DNA of 64,000 nt from Coprinopsis marcescibilis (GCA_004369085.1 ML210146.1:1302001-1366000), one strand, 5' to 3'. Numbered from the stretch's first letter, positions 22,158 through 35,472 are shown. Notes: a model not told the origin generated them from the letters alone. Numbers and translations: made by a program.

Positions 22158-25100
22158 CTAGCTGTCTGCGAGTTCTTCCACTGATGGGCAGTCGCACTGA
22201 AAGAGTCAGTTAGTTCTTGGGGGTTGAAGAAATTTCGCGTTTATCAACTCACAATAAGGTTCAGGTCTCCATACGCTGTAAAACATGGACCATCAGCTCA
22301 GTTATTGACGCATCGATGACAAACTTACCATCATCAAGTCGGGAAACTGTAGGCCAGAATTTTCTCTCCTTGAGCCATGGTAACGGGTATGCGGCAACTT
22401 CTCGAGAGTATGGTCTGCGACCAGATTAGGCATATATAAACACAGCGGCGAACACAGCACGTACCGGTTCCATTTGTCCTCAGACAAGGCGATAACGGAC
22501 ATGGGGTGGGGCGAGTTCTTCAGGACATTGTTTTCCTTCGGCTGCTTTCCGGTGATAACGTCTTCCGCTTCCTTTCGGATAGCAATCATAGCATCGCAGA
22601 ACCTGAAGTAACGTATTAGCGAGGCACGAGTACGACGCCTTGCTTACTTACCTATCGAGCTCTTCCAGTGATTCAGATTCAGTGGGCTCAATGAGCATGC
22701 AGGTCGAGATCGGCCACGAGCAAGTAGGAGGGTGGAAACCGTAATCCTAAGGTTGTGATCAGAATGACACATCTTTTGTTCAGAGAAAACCGTATACCTG
22801 AAGACGCTTCGCAAAGTCAGTGACTTTGAGGCCAGCTAATTTCTCGAATTCGGCAAGGTCAATAAGCAACTCGTGAGCGACACGTCCTTTTCCGTTCTTG
22901 TATCGGAGGGTATAATGTTCAGCTAGGCGGCTAGCCATGTAGTTGGCGTTAAGAAGCGCAATCTGCGAAGACTCGACGAGCCCTTGACCACCGAGCATCT
23001 TGATGTATGCCCATGAAATCAACAGGATGGAGGCGCTTCCGAAGGGAGCGGCTGCAACAGCATGAATCGCCTGTGAGCTTTGGTCTGGCATCACGGGGTG
23101 CCCTGGAAGGAAGGGAGCAAGGTGCTCGGCAACACAAATAGGACTTTTAGATTACATTAGTTTAGAAGCTCAATGTCATTCTATTCAGAAACTCACCCAA
23201 CACCAGGTCCACCTCCTCCGTGGGGACTAAAGGAAAGGCAACGAGATGAGCAATGTACGGGGAAAGTTCTTCGCCTTGGGCACTCACATAGCAAAGGTCT
23301 TGTGCAAGTTGAGATGGCAGACGTCACCACCGCAAGTGGCAGGATTGGTGAGGCCGACTTGAGCATTGAGATTAGCGCCATCCAAGTAGACTTGGCCGCC
23401 GTTCTCATGGATGATCTTGCATGCCTAGAGGTGCGTCAGTGAAAAAACAGCAAGGGAGTAAGAAAAAACAGACATCTTGAACACCCTCCTCAAACACACC
23501 AAAGGTAGATGGATATGTAATCTACGCCAACAGGATATCAGAGATAACCCCAATGAAAAAGCGAACAAGTCACACCATAAAAGCAGCCAAGTTGTCCTTG
23601 TACTTTTCAGCCTTAGAGCGCAAGTCTTCCAGGTCAAGATTTCCATCGTTGTGCACCTTGACAGAGACAACTTTGAGACCGGCGAGGACAGCGGACTGTA
23701 CAAGTTATTAGGGTCTGACAACAGCGAGAGACGCTAGCCAATCAACGTACAGCAGGGTTTGTGCCGTGAGCACTAAGAGGAATCAAGCAGATATTGCGAT
23801 GGCCCTCTCCTCGAGACTCATGGTAGGCACGAATCACGGAAAGACCGGCGTATTCCCCAGCTGCACCCGAGTTGGGTTGCAACGAAGCAGAATGGAAGCC
23901 CGTAATTTTGCAGAGGTAGTCTTCCAATTCCTACAAAAATCACGATCAGGGGCAAATAACCGCATAAATGATAGTCTACGCACCTTGATGATAACATGGT
24001 ACCCCTGCACTTGATCATACGGAGCGAATGGGTGCACATCACCGAACTCGGGCCAGGTCAGAGGAATCATGCTGCTTGTGCTGTTCAGCTTCATGGTGCA
24101 ACTGCCAAGAGGTATCATGCTGTGCGTGAGACTGAGATCCTTCGAAGCGAGATGGTTGATGTATCGCAGCATTTCGGTTTCCGAGTGATACTTGTTGAAT
24201 ACAGGTTGGGGAAGGAATTCGGCCTTTCGCTGCAAATTGGCGGGAATAGCAGACTGCTTTGGCTCGGCGAGGTCTGCAAGGGCAATAGGCGACTTTGAGG
24301 AGGCAGAGGCAAAGACATTGATGAGCTTGAGCAAATCTTGGGCAGCAATGCTTTCGTCAAAGGTGACACCGACGCGCTTGTCGTCCACGCGACGAAGGTT
24401 GATCTTGGCGTCTGCTGCCACTGCGTGAAGAACTTCCGCGTTCGCGACTGCTCCAGTCACGTTCAAGGTGAGAGTATCGAAGAATGCGGTGTTCTCAACC
24501 TTGTAGCCCATAGTCTCAACCGAAGACTTGAAAACTTGCGTAAACCCGTGAACCTTGTTTGATATGCGCTTCAGGCCATCCGGACCATGATAGACAGCGT
24601 ACATCGCTGCCATGTTCGCCAACAAAGCTTGAGCAGTGCAAATGTTACTCGTAGCCTTCTCACGTCGAATATGTTGTTCACGTGCTGCAATTGAATGTCA
24701 ACGCAAAGGTAGCACTCGGAACGGAGCGATAACCTACTTTGCAGGGCTAAACGGTACGCGGGTTTCCCCTGTGCGTCCTTGCTCAAGCCAATAAGACGGC
24801 CCGGCATCTTTCGCTTCAGCTTATCTGCAACGGCAAAGAAGGCAGCGTGTGGTCCGCCATAGCCCGCAGGGACACCAAAACGGGCAGAGTTCCCCACAAC
24901 TATATCTGCGCCCCAATGCCCGGGAGCGGCGATTTGCGTAAGCGCAAGTAAATCCGTTGCACACACGACCAATCCACCGGCCTTGTGCGTCGTTTCTGCG
25001 AGTGATACCCAGTCCTTGATATGACCATCGACGTCTGGGTATTGGACCAGAACACCACAGAAAGACGAGGTCTCCTTGACCAAAGTAGCCGCGTCTCCCA

Positions 25101-25893
25101 CAATCAATTTGATGTTGAACCCCTTCGCGCGGCTTTCGATAACGGCCAGAGTTTGGGGAGAAACACCAGAGTCAACGATGAATGTAGGCTTTTTGGAATT
25201 GCCGGAAACGAATGCCATGATCATTCCCTCAGCCGCGGCTGTAGCCTCGTCCAAGAGGGATGCGTTGGCGATATCCATCCCAGTTAGCGAAGTCACCATG
25301 CTCTGGAAATTGATAAGGGATTCCAGACGGCCTGTCAATGCGGATTAGGCTAACGAACACGTGTGCATGTTCAAATAGCATACCTTGAGCGATTTCAGGT
25401 TGATATGGGGTATATTGAGTGTACCAAGCGGGATTTTCCATAACCTGAAAGACCCATGTGAGCGAAATGGTCTAATAGAGTAAGGTGGACGACGCACGTT
25501 GCGCAAAATGACTGGCGGAATAACAGCGTTGTGGTAGCCCATTCCAATGTAGCTCTTGAAGCCTTTGTTCAGCTCCCCGAGTGACTTTGCAGCGCCCTGC
25601 AACTCGGACTCGCTCAAGACGGGAATGGTCTCGTTGGTGAGGGTTGTTGTTGGGATACGGATCTTGTTGGGGACTGTGTCGGCAATGAAGGCATCCATAG
25701 AGTCATAACCCAGGTTCTTGAGCATTTTTGCGGTCTCTGCATCGTCAGGGCCGATATGCCTCTCCTTGAAGGTGTCGAGTGGTGAAAAGAGCGAGCTGGG
25801 CTGCTTGAGGCTAGCCAAACCGCGCACAGGACGCAGAAAGGCCCTGCGAGGGATGACAGGGACGAGACGGCGGGCTGCAAAGGCAGAAGCCAT
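22158..25893 (-). CDS. GCV2: Glycine dehydrogenase (decarboxylating), P-protein
   Basis: This PLP enzyme decarboxylates glycine and loads the aminomethyl group on H-protein in the mitochondrial glycine cleavage system, feeding one-carbon units to folate. About 1000 aa are encoded in many exons. An Arg-rich presequence ([20 protein letters not shown]) precedes [20 protein letters not shown], the classic P-protein start. [51 protein letters not shown] and the PLP-lysine block [19 protein letters not shown] follow in order, and the end is [12 protein letters not shown]. Both homologous halves of the protein are intact. The gene sits in the A-locus flank in many Agaricomycetes. It converges on the PPR gene (163 bp). 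Confidence 0.97.
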
Positions 25894-26230
25894 GGGTGAG
25901 GGTATGAGGAGGAGGGAGTTGTGGGGAGCGGGAGTAATTTTGCAGGGTTTTCATGTTAGAGGCATTCACCGAGTCAAGGGGTTATCGACGTAATATAGCC
26001 TGATTTCGGGAAAATAAAGAAACAGCTCACTGTCTTCCAAAAACAACGGAAAATAAGGGGGAAAAAGGCTAATAATTCATAAATAACGATTTTATCGTGG
26101 AATTTGGATTTTTTGGCAAAGGGGCAGAGGCCAAAGTAGACGCCCGCAGTCTTGCCTTGTCCCCGACAGACAAAAAGTTCTTCTGGCTCGGAACCACGGG
26201 ACGCCGCATCCAGCCCGGCGCGTAACGTCA
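25894..26230. promoter_or_regulatory. GCV2 promoter region / 3' end of ARMH3 gene
   Basis: This 337-bp gap lies upstream of the minus-strand P-protein start. Its central part (about 26000-26110) is AT-rich with A runs on the plus strand. No specific operator was recognised. Confidence 0.45.
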
Positions 26231-28775
26231 TCACACGCCAAGCATTTCCATTCCCAGCTCTAGACCGTCTCCACACGCGTACCGCGCAAAGTCCAGCACT
26301 TCTTCCGACCGCACCCTGTCTATCCGTTAGACGTCTTCTAACCAAAGAGAAATACACATACTGTGGTTCCGGGTCTCCAAAATTGTGCTCATTTGGAACA
26401 TGCAGCCCATTAAGCTCCAGCTCTTGCACAATCACCTGAAGAGTACCTGATGCGCTGCTGGGTGTTTTCGCCGCAATGTTCTCCCCATAAAAGCTTGAGA
26501 CCTGTATGACATACCGCAACGCCAAATTCCGAGACCGCTTCTGGTAAGCAAGGGTGTTCAGTAGAGTCTGCATCTTTTCCAAGGTGCCAATATTTCTAAC
26601 AAGCTCGTACTGCAAAAACTTCAGTCGCGGCAGACTTCAAGATAGGGGAGAATACATACAATCATCTCGTAGCTTGCTTGCGGAGAAGGTAGATAGACTT
26701 CTGAGCAGGATACCGCGACGGCCAAAAACAAAAGCATCTGCAGTGTCTGATTAAAAATGTGGTTAACTTGAAGTGTCGCCTAGACTTACGTCGGAGACGA
26801 GCTGTTCGATTCCCCCTGTCGTGACCAAACTATCCAATTTTGACGACACAAACGAGAGCGTGCTAAATATCGAGGACCAAAGCTCCTTCCATGCATACTC
26901 TATTCCGTTGAGCGACAGTGGAACAACAAAAATACACGACATACCGATCCTCACTCTTCTGTCTTGGAGGTACCAAACGACGCGATGGCATATCCAGACG
27001 CACTTCCTGGTAAAGAGAGTGATTAGACAATGCCGAAAATGCCAGCCATAGTCTTACAGATACGACTGTGTCGGTATCCTTCCATTTAGATTGTGTCGGA
27101 ATAATAGAATACAGGAATCCAGGATCTCGCAGACGAATGGGCGTCCTGGGTTCGGAGGGGGTAACCTGGGCATTCTCTACACACATGGATCAGTTGGGTG
27201 CTCTGCACTCGTCACATTCCTTCTCACCTGCCTGCATAAACTGACGCCCGATGCACTAGTAGACGAGAAGACATCCATTGTCTGATTGTTCTCTGCCAAT
27301 ATCAAGAAAATGTCAAGCAAAAGGTTGACATAGGAGCCCGTCCGAGGAGAGTTGTATGTCGATCCATGCGTAAACAGGTGCGACGCCAGGTTGACAAGAG
27401 AAACTGGCAGTGGTGATCTTTGTGTAGCGTCCTTCTGGTATTCCGTTTGCATCGGCTTCAGCAAGATGGAGATAAAATTCCCATTTCCGTGGAGGAATTC
27501 GTACAATGGCAGTAACGCGACTGCTGCCTCTACGGGTCTATTGATATATCATTCGGTTAGCCCAATCCATTCTTGAAATGAGATAAACCTACTGGGGCTT
27601 CTCAGCTTCTGGCGCAGCCGAAGGTTGGCCAGTGACTCGCGTTATGAGTCGATCAGGTCGGAGGAGAGAAATTGCAGAGGTTATAGAGCTTGCAGCAGAT
27701 TTAACAGCACTAGCGTCTGTAGTGCAAGAGTTTCCGTATGCCCTTTGGTGAAGATTTTAGACTCAGTGCTTTCCAGAGCGAAGCAATGGCGTACCTGACA
27801 GCAATTTCGATAGACTCGTTGACAGATGCACATAATTTCGACATTAAAACCTCATCTTCACATTCTTTTATGCGCTTGAGGTATGGGTTCAGCTTTGCCG
27901 CATCTGACTTGTGGTAGTTGGCGAGGATTGCTAGAAATAGGGTCCCGTGAAGCGTGAAGCTTCCCGTGTCGGGAGATCGGATGAACTGCTCTTGTTTAGT
28001 TGCCGACTTTGTCAATATAAGACATACCACTCACATTAGCGATGGCTGGATAGAGATTTCGTTGAAGGAAGAATGCTCCCGGACTCAGTTGGCTGATACT
28101 GCAGGCAAAAACCAGTCCTAGCTGCAACGCTTGAGATCGCATTTCCACTATATGCGCAGTCAATGTCGCGCAGCGCACCCAATACAAACAGCAGGAATAT
28201 ACCAGGTGTATTATCAGCCCCAATAATATCATTCAGCATGGCAGTAAAGTCCTAGCCAGCACATATGAGACGATTAACCGCGTAAAACACGAATGCTCGG
28301 TGCTCACGTTGAATATGCGATCGCTCTGCCCCACAGACCCAGTCAGGATCTCCATCACCTCCCACCCAGAAAGGCTCTTTGATAAACATGCTTCAACGAT
28401 AACCGTCAAGGTTTCCAGTGCGTGGAGCTTCTTGATGTCGCTGTATTTTGCCTTTGCAGAGTATCGTATGCAGGAGATGAACAGTAGGTTCAAGAGAGGC
28501 TACTAAGATCGGACAAGTCGAGATTCCATGACTCAAGGTCGTTACGACAGACTCGGGGAGCACACCTTAAGTCCTCCCAAGTACGCATCTCTCGAGAGCC
28601 GCTTCAGCTGTGTAGAAAGATACGCTCGGTCGACCTTCAGGTCGAGTAATTCAGAGATGAGATGTTCGGGGTCGGCATTCTGGTCGAGTTGCTCTGGGGG
28701 AACGCCCTGCAGCAGCTTGGAGTATATGGCTACGAACTTAGACGTAATAGTCCCCGGTCGGTGTGTAGATTGCAT
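26231..28775 (-). CDS. ARMH3-like armadillo-helical protein (DUF1741)
   Basis: A many-exon gene read from pieces: the start MQSTHRPGTITSKFVAIYSK, then EQLDQNADPEHLISELLDLK, LKKLHALETLTVIVEACLSK-like helices, SFTLHGTLFLAILANYHKSD, YAWKELWSSIFSTLSFVSS, and the end YELVRNIGTLEKMQTLL...VRSEEVLDFARYA. The HYTWRELWSALI-like block and the order of helical repeats match the human ARMH3 (C10orf76) family, a PI4KB/GBF1-associated Golgi protein. The stop at 26231 follows from splicing out an intron that begins GTATGTG after EPQ. Intron borders were not all checked; the family call rests on several motifs rather than one domain. Confidence 0.75.
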
Positions 28776-29031
28776 ATCCTGCTGCGAAATGTCGCGATTG
28801 GCAGCGAGCAGTTCAAAAGAGGGTCTAGGTCAAGCGAGAGGGGGAACAAGAAGGCCGAAAGCTCGATAATGATGGTAACTATATATAACACAGCCACTAA
28901 TAGCGGGTCCACGTTAACATGTGCCGCGGCATAGATGCCTGACAGTGTTGACATAGAGACAAGCGTCTACAATTAACCAAACTGCCTCAGGACCAGTGCA
29001 CACATAGTAGGGCCTCGTGAAGGCAGGATTA

Positions 29032-31078
29032 CTAGATATCTGCGCTGACAGCATCCAGCATTTCCCCCACCCAATTCATCAAGGCATCATCACGAATCCG
29101 AATGTTCTCCAACATATTTCGGATATTAGCAAACGCTTTCCTCCCCTTTCTGGATCCCTCCACGTCCGTTTCCTGTACTTCGTGATCAGGAGCATCCGGA
29201 TCCTCCTCCACCACACCCGGAAATCCAAAGTGGTCGTCGTCGGCCTTTGGTGCAGCTTCCACGTCTGCAAATGCGACTCTGAACAGTATACGGGTTATGA
29301 GGAGGGCTGTGAGACAATACGAAGGTGGGTCGAGAGTCGGCTTTTCATAAACGATGGTGGTTTTGGGTGGTGGAGGGATAGCGCGTGCCGTAGGAGTATT
29401 GACTGCATAGTAAGGGTCGGTTCCAGATAGCGTGATGGTTTCACTTTGGGATGGATGCCGCTGGGGAGGTTGAGAGCTTGGGATATGCGTGAGCGCATGT
29501 GAGCGCAAGCGTTGGGGACTATCCGCCGTTTGGCTACAAGTCGCCCATGCACAATGGTACTTATTGGCTGAAGGTTGTACGTTTGAAAGATGTTCAAACA
29601 GGTGTTCCGCGAGTTCTGACGGTGAAGCGAGCGGGGCTGCAGAACATGCGTTTGCGTCCCATTGACATTTAAAGCGGTCGTTCTCGCTAGTATTCTTGCG
29701 GCGATCGATTCCACGCACAACGAAGCGCTGCACTTGACCTGGGAGAACCATGGCTTGTGCAGTTGGATACACCATAGCGATGTTTTTGATGACCTCTGAT
29801 GCACCCAGTAAGGGTTGTTTCTCTTGATATGGTGTAAAGGTGTCCTTGTACATCGTCCAGATGTCTACTTGAGTCATTTCACCCTCCGGCTTTGGGACCA
29901 ACATCTGTCGCATCCTAGATGGCGGTACGTGTAAGCGTATGGCACGATATATACCTATGGTGATTACTTACCAGTCATAACACCTCTGTGGCTCTGCTTT
30001 CTCGAGTATCGTGTCGAGCTCCTCCTTCGTCAATTCGTAATCCCGAGATGCAAGGTTCGTTGCCGATACCGAATGCATCCTTCCGGTGATATCGATCGTC
30101 ACCTTTTCCTCGAGGTTCTGCTGCTCGGTTAAGACGAGGGTGCAGAGCACCTTGAGCACACTTCGCAGTTTCGGGTTTAACAAGAACGCTCTTGCTGCAG
30201 CCGGATGGGCAATGTGGATGTAAATGTGCTCCAAGGAGACCTCCAGCAGTGGCTTGTCGACGAACAGAGGCATATACCGAATGGCTGCATCCAGAGAGTC
30301 CGTGGCTCTGGAAAGATGGGATGCGTTCGATGGGTTGGAAAGGACAGAGTTGAGGGCGGTGAATGCTGAAATTATGAGGCTGCGGTTTTTAGAAAGCGCG
30401 ACGATATGTTTAAGGGGGACGATGGGGTTGGAGGAGTCTGGAACCGACGCATTGATAACAAGATTCGGCGCCAAAACTTGGAAGATGTCGATAATGTGCA
30501 GGAGGACTTCCTGATTCTGGTCTTTCTCATAATTGAGATTTTCCAAAGCCTTGCATATCAAAGGGAGCGTATGTGAGTGCCCTGCAAGTTCTCTGGAATT
30601 TTGCTCGTTGAGAGCCGCGTTTCGCATGATGAAGAGGGATTCCAAGGCATATCGGTGTTGGGAGACGAATTCGCGAGGTGGTGCAAAAAGTAGATCTGCC
30701 CCGGTAGGTTGTATTTGCTTGTACCCCTGGGTGACGTACCACTCTGGCCATTCAAAAAGACCGTCGATAAGGCCGGGGTATGCGCTGAGAGCAAATTGTT
30801 CATTGTAGGCAAGGCGACACAGTCGTTCCAGCGCCCAAGAGATTTCTGAATGGATTCTCGACCTCAGAGATAGAGACATGCGGTTGTTGGGACTGGTCTC
30901 AGTATACCATCCTTTTAGGCAAAGTTCAGACAGGGCCATCTCAGTTAACGGGGTACTAACGTTCATAATCATCTCTAACGTTAGCGATTTGCCGTGGTGG
31001 GACAGGGACGGCGGCGGCTGGACGGTAATAATAGTTTGCTGCCATTTGGGGGGCAGTTCGGTTGATAAAGGTTGACAT
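29032..31078 (-). CDS. RSC9: RSC9/ARID2-like chromatin remodelling subunit with C2H2 fingers
   Basis: Three exons (31078-30961, 30911-29972, 29914-29032) give 646 aa. The N-terminus MSTFINRTAPQ leads to a long helical region (SLRSRIHSEISWALERLCRL, SAYPGLIDGLFEWPEWY) typical of fungal RSC9, a DNA-binding subunit of the RSC/SWI-SNF remodeller. The C-terminal third has two candidate Cys2His2 fingers (CQWDANAC...H..H and CAWATC...H..H, about residues 455-525), as in ARID2. The last 120 residues are acidic. The ORF beginning at 30972 misses exon 1; the spliced phase 1 junction restores DDYER-WYTETSPNN. Confidence 0.85.
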
Positions 31079-31417
31079 CGCCTGCTGAGTGTAGTTTTAT
31101 GTATCAGGTATGAAAGCAGTCTGCATAAAGGTGTGAAAGATGTCCTTTCTATCGTGAACGCATCCAGAGATTGCGAAGAATGTCAAACTGCAAAGCAAGT
31201 TCGAGGACGGATGCCAAGCCCGAAACAAACGCGTTGTGTCACGCTCCACGTGCCACAATTTCCGTGACTGGCTGTCACGCTAAAATTAGTAGAGGTGCCA
31301 GCCCGAGAAACCTCAAGTGGGTTGTCTTTACAGTCACCAGTGTACATTGGAACGAAGTGGAGAATATAGTTTTAGCAGGAAATATTGGTAAAGATATAGC
31401 GAGAACTAAACCAAGGG
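31079..31417. other. Intergenic, nothing recognised
   Basis: These 339 bp lie between the RSC9-like start and the F-box gene stop, both minus strand. They carry the RSC9 promoter by position. No ORF with a domain and no repeat was seen. Confidence 0.5.
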
Positions 31418-33421
31418 TTACAGCGTCGTGTCGCCAATAAATCTGCTTCCAAAGTCCTCGTCATCAGGATATGCCAGTTTGCTTTCAGGACTCTGCAAAA
31501 ATCGCCCAACGCCCTCGCTTTCACCTAGCTGCTGTGAGACCACGACATCACCGAAGCATCTCTGCAGACTGGGACATTTATCAAGCAAAGATGACGCCGC
31601 GTCGCTGGTTAGGCCAATTGGGATAATATTTTCCTCTGCGACGTCTATGACATGGTTGAGCCAATTAGTCATGTTAAATGAAAATTGCGCTCACATGTAG
31701 AAGCATTGGAATATGAATCCGTGTAGATGTGGTAGAAAGGCTGGTGGCGACCCCTTGGCAATTGATCGACGTTCATACGTGATATCCAAACGTCGTTGGA
31801 TTTGCATTCGTACTTGATGCATGGTCTATCATTAACGTTGTTTTTCACAAGAATAGGAACTCACTTACATCCCAGCCATATATGACGCCCTGATAATGAT
31901 ATTTTGCGTGCTCCATCACCATGCCCACGAAATAGTTCGGAGAACCTTTAGGAGAGCGACGCTTTGGCTGAATTTGCCCAGAAGACAATGTGTCCGACCA
32001 GTAGAATTCAAGGACTTGACGCTTGTTTGGGCTAAGGAGTGGCAAGAGATATTTGGAAAGGAGGAAGATATCGATGAAGGGTAAGATGGATGCCTCAGTG
32101 AGGACATGTCGGATCCCGTTGTCATCGTGTACAAGAGCTCCAACGCACAGAGACATAAGCGCGGCCCCGATTCGATTTCCAGCAATTACCCTGGAGTCGC
32201 CCATGGAGGCTTGTACGTTGTTGTGGAATCGCACCAGTAACGCACCGGTATCGAGGCATGCTCGAAGCATATCATCATGGGGACCTGGAAACACAGAAAA
32301 CGGGAAGCTTTTGTCCAATACGATGTCAGAGCGTTCGTTAAGAACAGCGTTGTGCAGCTCTATAGCGCTCGGATTGACGGCAAGAGGGAGGGTATCCTTC
32401 CGCGGAACATTCGCCAGCACGGTACCCGGGAATGAGATGGGAAATGCTTGGATCCCTATCTGTCTGCACAGAGAAACGAAAATGTGTACCAAGGACATGG
32501 GGATCGTTTCTTTGTGGGTACTGAGATACAGATGCGGAAACTTGTTCAGCAACTGTGCATATCTCCCTAGAACATCAAGGTAAGAGTAGTAGGCTTTGGA
32601 AAAAAAGAGGATGTCTAACCATATGTCGCCATGCAGAATCCTTCCTCGCGCATGAACAAACAAATGTCGTTGCAAAGCGCAGGAAGTACGCTGTCTGAGT
32701 ACTCGGGCCCCAATGTGTGTTGCTTTTGTACGAGGAAGATTTTACAGTTTTCACCTAAAGACTCCAATTTGCGTGAAACCTATATCGTAGGAATTAATAT
32801 CAGAGATGGGAACGGGATGAGAAGACTTACTTCTTGTTTTGGAATGCCGAAAAAGCATGACGCATAGGATAACGCATCTTCAAAACTGATGGTTTCCTTG
32901 GCGTGTGGGGTTTGTTGAAAGATTGGTGGCCAAGCGTCAAGAACCTGGCGTTTAGCTATCCCCCCAGCAACTGCGCCTGCCCAGTATTTCCATGTGAGTG
33001 GGTAAGAACCAACACGCTCATGGTTTCCAGGGTCGTTCGAAAGGATGGGAGAGCTGGACTCGGAGGATAGAGCGTCCCAGACGTCTAAAGACATGTCTAT
33101 CAGGTCCAACAGAACTTCATTGCGACTGGAGGGCGCTTCCACAACACTGCGAAGCAGGTCTAGTGCTTTACTGTCGAGACGCCGGCGAGCCGTATACATC
33201 TCCCTCCAGTTCGATTTACATTCAGCTTTGCGCTTTTCTTCGTTTGCATCGTCGGAGTGTAGGTAACGGGCCCGATACGGAATCTCCCATAGCGATGGAA
33301 CCGATGCTGCTTCGTGGAAAAGACGACTCGAAAGCAAAAAGTTCTTCAGAACTTTGACGTCGTTGACGCAGTAAGAAAGGATCTTAATGAGGACATCGAG
33401 CGGTAATTGTGGGAGAGGCAT
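31418..33421 (-). CDS. FBXO21-like F-box protein with SirB1-like and YccV-like domains
   Basis: Domain order read from the exons: an F-box at the N-terminus (MPLPQLPLDVLIKILSYCVN, then LLSSRLFHEAASVPSLWE); a transglutaminase-like SirB1 region (FFGIPKQE near 32860, and the LVHIFVSLCRQIGIQAFPIS block near 32480); and a C-terminal YccV/HspQ-type domain (FVGMVMEHAKYHYQGVIYGW). This triad is that of FBXO21, a substrate receptor of SCF ubiquitin ligases. I start at the ATG just before the F-box; the upstream frame stays open to 33754 but has a Cys/His-rich sequence unlike the family. Intron borders were only partly traced. Confidence 0.82.
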
Positions 33422-33626
33422 ATAGAGGCGCAGAGATGGGAATGATAATGAGAGGAATGAGCAGAGTTGTTCGAGATTGAGACACTCGCGCGCTATGACC
33501 TGAGGGAATAGGGGCACACGTGATTGGGTACTTACATTCAGAGAACTACCTCCGCCAACTACTCCAGCACCAATTGCACAATGAAAATGGTTACATTTGC
33601 ACAAGTGACATAATTGCAGGAAGAAA

Positions 33627-34796
33627 TCAGTCATCCTCTTCGCTTCCTTCGCCTTCTTTCCACAGTGCATACAGTTTTCTCCGGCTGGAGTCACGGGTGT
33701 CTGGACGGCTTGCACAGTCGAAGAGGGCTCGCCTGATCTGCTTCTGTAACACATCGCGGGGTAGTGGCTTCTCTGTTGCAGAGTCCCGAAGGCACGATCT
33801 GTTGTGCCAGATTGGGATATTTTGTGAGAGCCTGGCTCGTTTTCGCGGTCTAGCTTCGTCTTCGTCGTCTGATCCCGACTCTAATGACAATGAATCGAGT
33901 AGTGGTTGCAATAGCGCAGATTGTATCCGCCTGAAGGTGATTTTTGATGCGGTTTGGGTTGCGAGGACGAGGAATGGGTTGAGAACCAGGATTAACGGTA
34001 CTGGTGGTTGCTTGTCGATGTCCGATTGTTGTGCCAGAACCTTTTCGAGTTCTTCTAGGTAGATATCGGCCAAATGGTATGCCAGACTTGTAGGTACCTT
34101 CGTGTCCGTGTGGCTAAAAGGTTCCAGTTAGTCAAAAGACTTGCGGGCTGGGACGCAGACTTACCACAGAGGACCGCCTTGCCTTGTCAAGATTTCGTTA
34201 TATTGCTCCAAGGTTTTCTTGTCCCACTTCGCCCGCAGCATGAGACGGAAGGATGCGTTGACAAACCGACGAACTAGCATGTAGTATTTGTCCATCCTGA
34301 ATTGAATTTTATCAGAAAACGCGAACTCCTGCGTAGGAGAGAATTTCACCTACCGTAGTCGATCAATTCCATTCCATTCACGAACCAAAGTTTCCCAAAA
34401 GCCCAGAAGGAAAGCGAGAGATTCAGCATTGGAAGGGATGCTTAGCAGTAATTCTGCGAGTTCGCTTGCTAGTGCTTGCTGAACTAGAGGTTTGTCTGAC
34501 ATCCAAAAGCCTGGGAAGAGAGATTAATCTTTCAACTGGCAATAGAGTCCAGGATCGACGTACAGTAGAAGATACCCTTCCACAGTTTGTCCATTTCGGG
34601 CTTTGGGATAGCATTTTCTCCAGACTGAGAAAGGAATATCGACAAGTTTTTGATGGCTTTATCGCGAGTTTTCTTTTCTAAAGACAAGAGTGTAAAGTTT
34701 AGCTAGAAAGAGCAGAGAAACCATCTCTTACACACCAGTTGAAGCAAGGACCTTGCCTAGTGGAAGGTTGGTTGGAGTGGGCGAAGTGGATGCCAT
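33627..34796 (-). CDS. RRP1: Ribosomal RNA processing protein RRP1/Nop52
   Basis: This nucleolar protein is needed for 27S/ITS2 processing and 60S subunit assembly. Several exons: MASTSPTPTNLPLGKVLAST, the conserved N-terminal helices, then MDKYYMLVRRFVNASFRLML followed by WDKKTLEQYNEILTRQGGPL, a hallmark of the Nop52 domain, and ADIYLEELEKVLAQQ. An acidic patch (SGSDDEDEARPRKRAR) doubles as a candidate nuclear signal. The C-terminus GEGSEEDD is acidic and short compared with animal RRP1. It is divergent from the HIU hydrolase gene with only 129 bp between starts. Confidence 0.9.
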
Positions 34797-34925
34797 AACT
34801 GAAGACTGGTGTGTACAGGCGTAAGAATTGAATAAACTTTTACCTAAAGCCAGGTTTGGCTTGGCCCGATTCAAAGTCCGTGTAATGTTGGTCTTGGCGC
34901 TGCACGAACCTTTACAGCCACCGCC

Positions 34926-35472
34926 ATGAGCAAGTCCCCGATAACCTGTCACGGTGTGTTTCGCGTATTCACCCTTTGCTACCACTTTGAACTCTCTGTC
35001 ATCTTTTAGTTCTCGACGCGTCTCTCGGCAAGCCTGCAACGGGTGTCGAAGCCCGTCTGTACCGCGTCGAGGCCACAGCAGATGGCGCAAGGAGTGAGCA
35101 GCAGTTGGCACAGGGGTTCGCTTCAAACCGTTTCGCCTCCAGCTTTCGATTGACCTCTGGCTTTGGCCAGACTCACTAACTCTGACGGCCGTATTTTGGA
35201 TCTATTGCCTCCAAGAGGATCAGAAAATGCTATAGAAATATTATCGGGCCAGAACTACAAGATTATCTTCAGCACCAAGCCTTATTTCGATCAGTCGGGT
35301 CGAACTTCGTTCTATCCTTGGGTCGAGGTGAGCTTCTTGCGGATGATATTGGAAAGCTGAAACGAGTTCTTGAACCTTCCAGATCCCTTTCACGATCCAA
35401 AACCCAGAAGAGCACTATCACATTCCCCTTCTGATCAGTCCCTTCTCGTTCACGACATATCGCGGCAGCTAA
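34926..35472 (+). CDS. 5-hydroxyisourate hydrolase (transthyretin-related)
   Basis: It hydrolyses 5-hydroxyisourate in the uric-acid degradation pathway after urate oxidase. Four exons (34926-34953, 35010-35115, 35171-35327, 35383-35472) give 126 aa. Visible signatures are the N-terminal [20 protein letters not shown] (catalytic His in CHVLD), [21 protein letters not shown]-like FYPWVEIPF and the diagnostic C-terminal YRGS. No peroxisomal SKL-type end is visible, so a cytosolic location is inferred. The other pathway genes are not in the window. Confidence 0.95.

Noticed and set aside
33422..33754. N-terminal extension of the F-box gene (Cys/His-rich)
   Set aside because: The frame is open but the family begins right at the F-box; the extension probably covers the promoter and RRP1 3' end.
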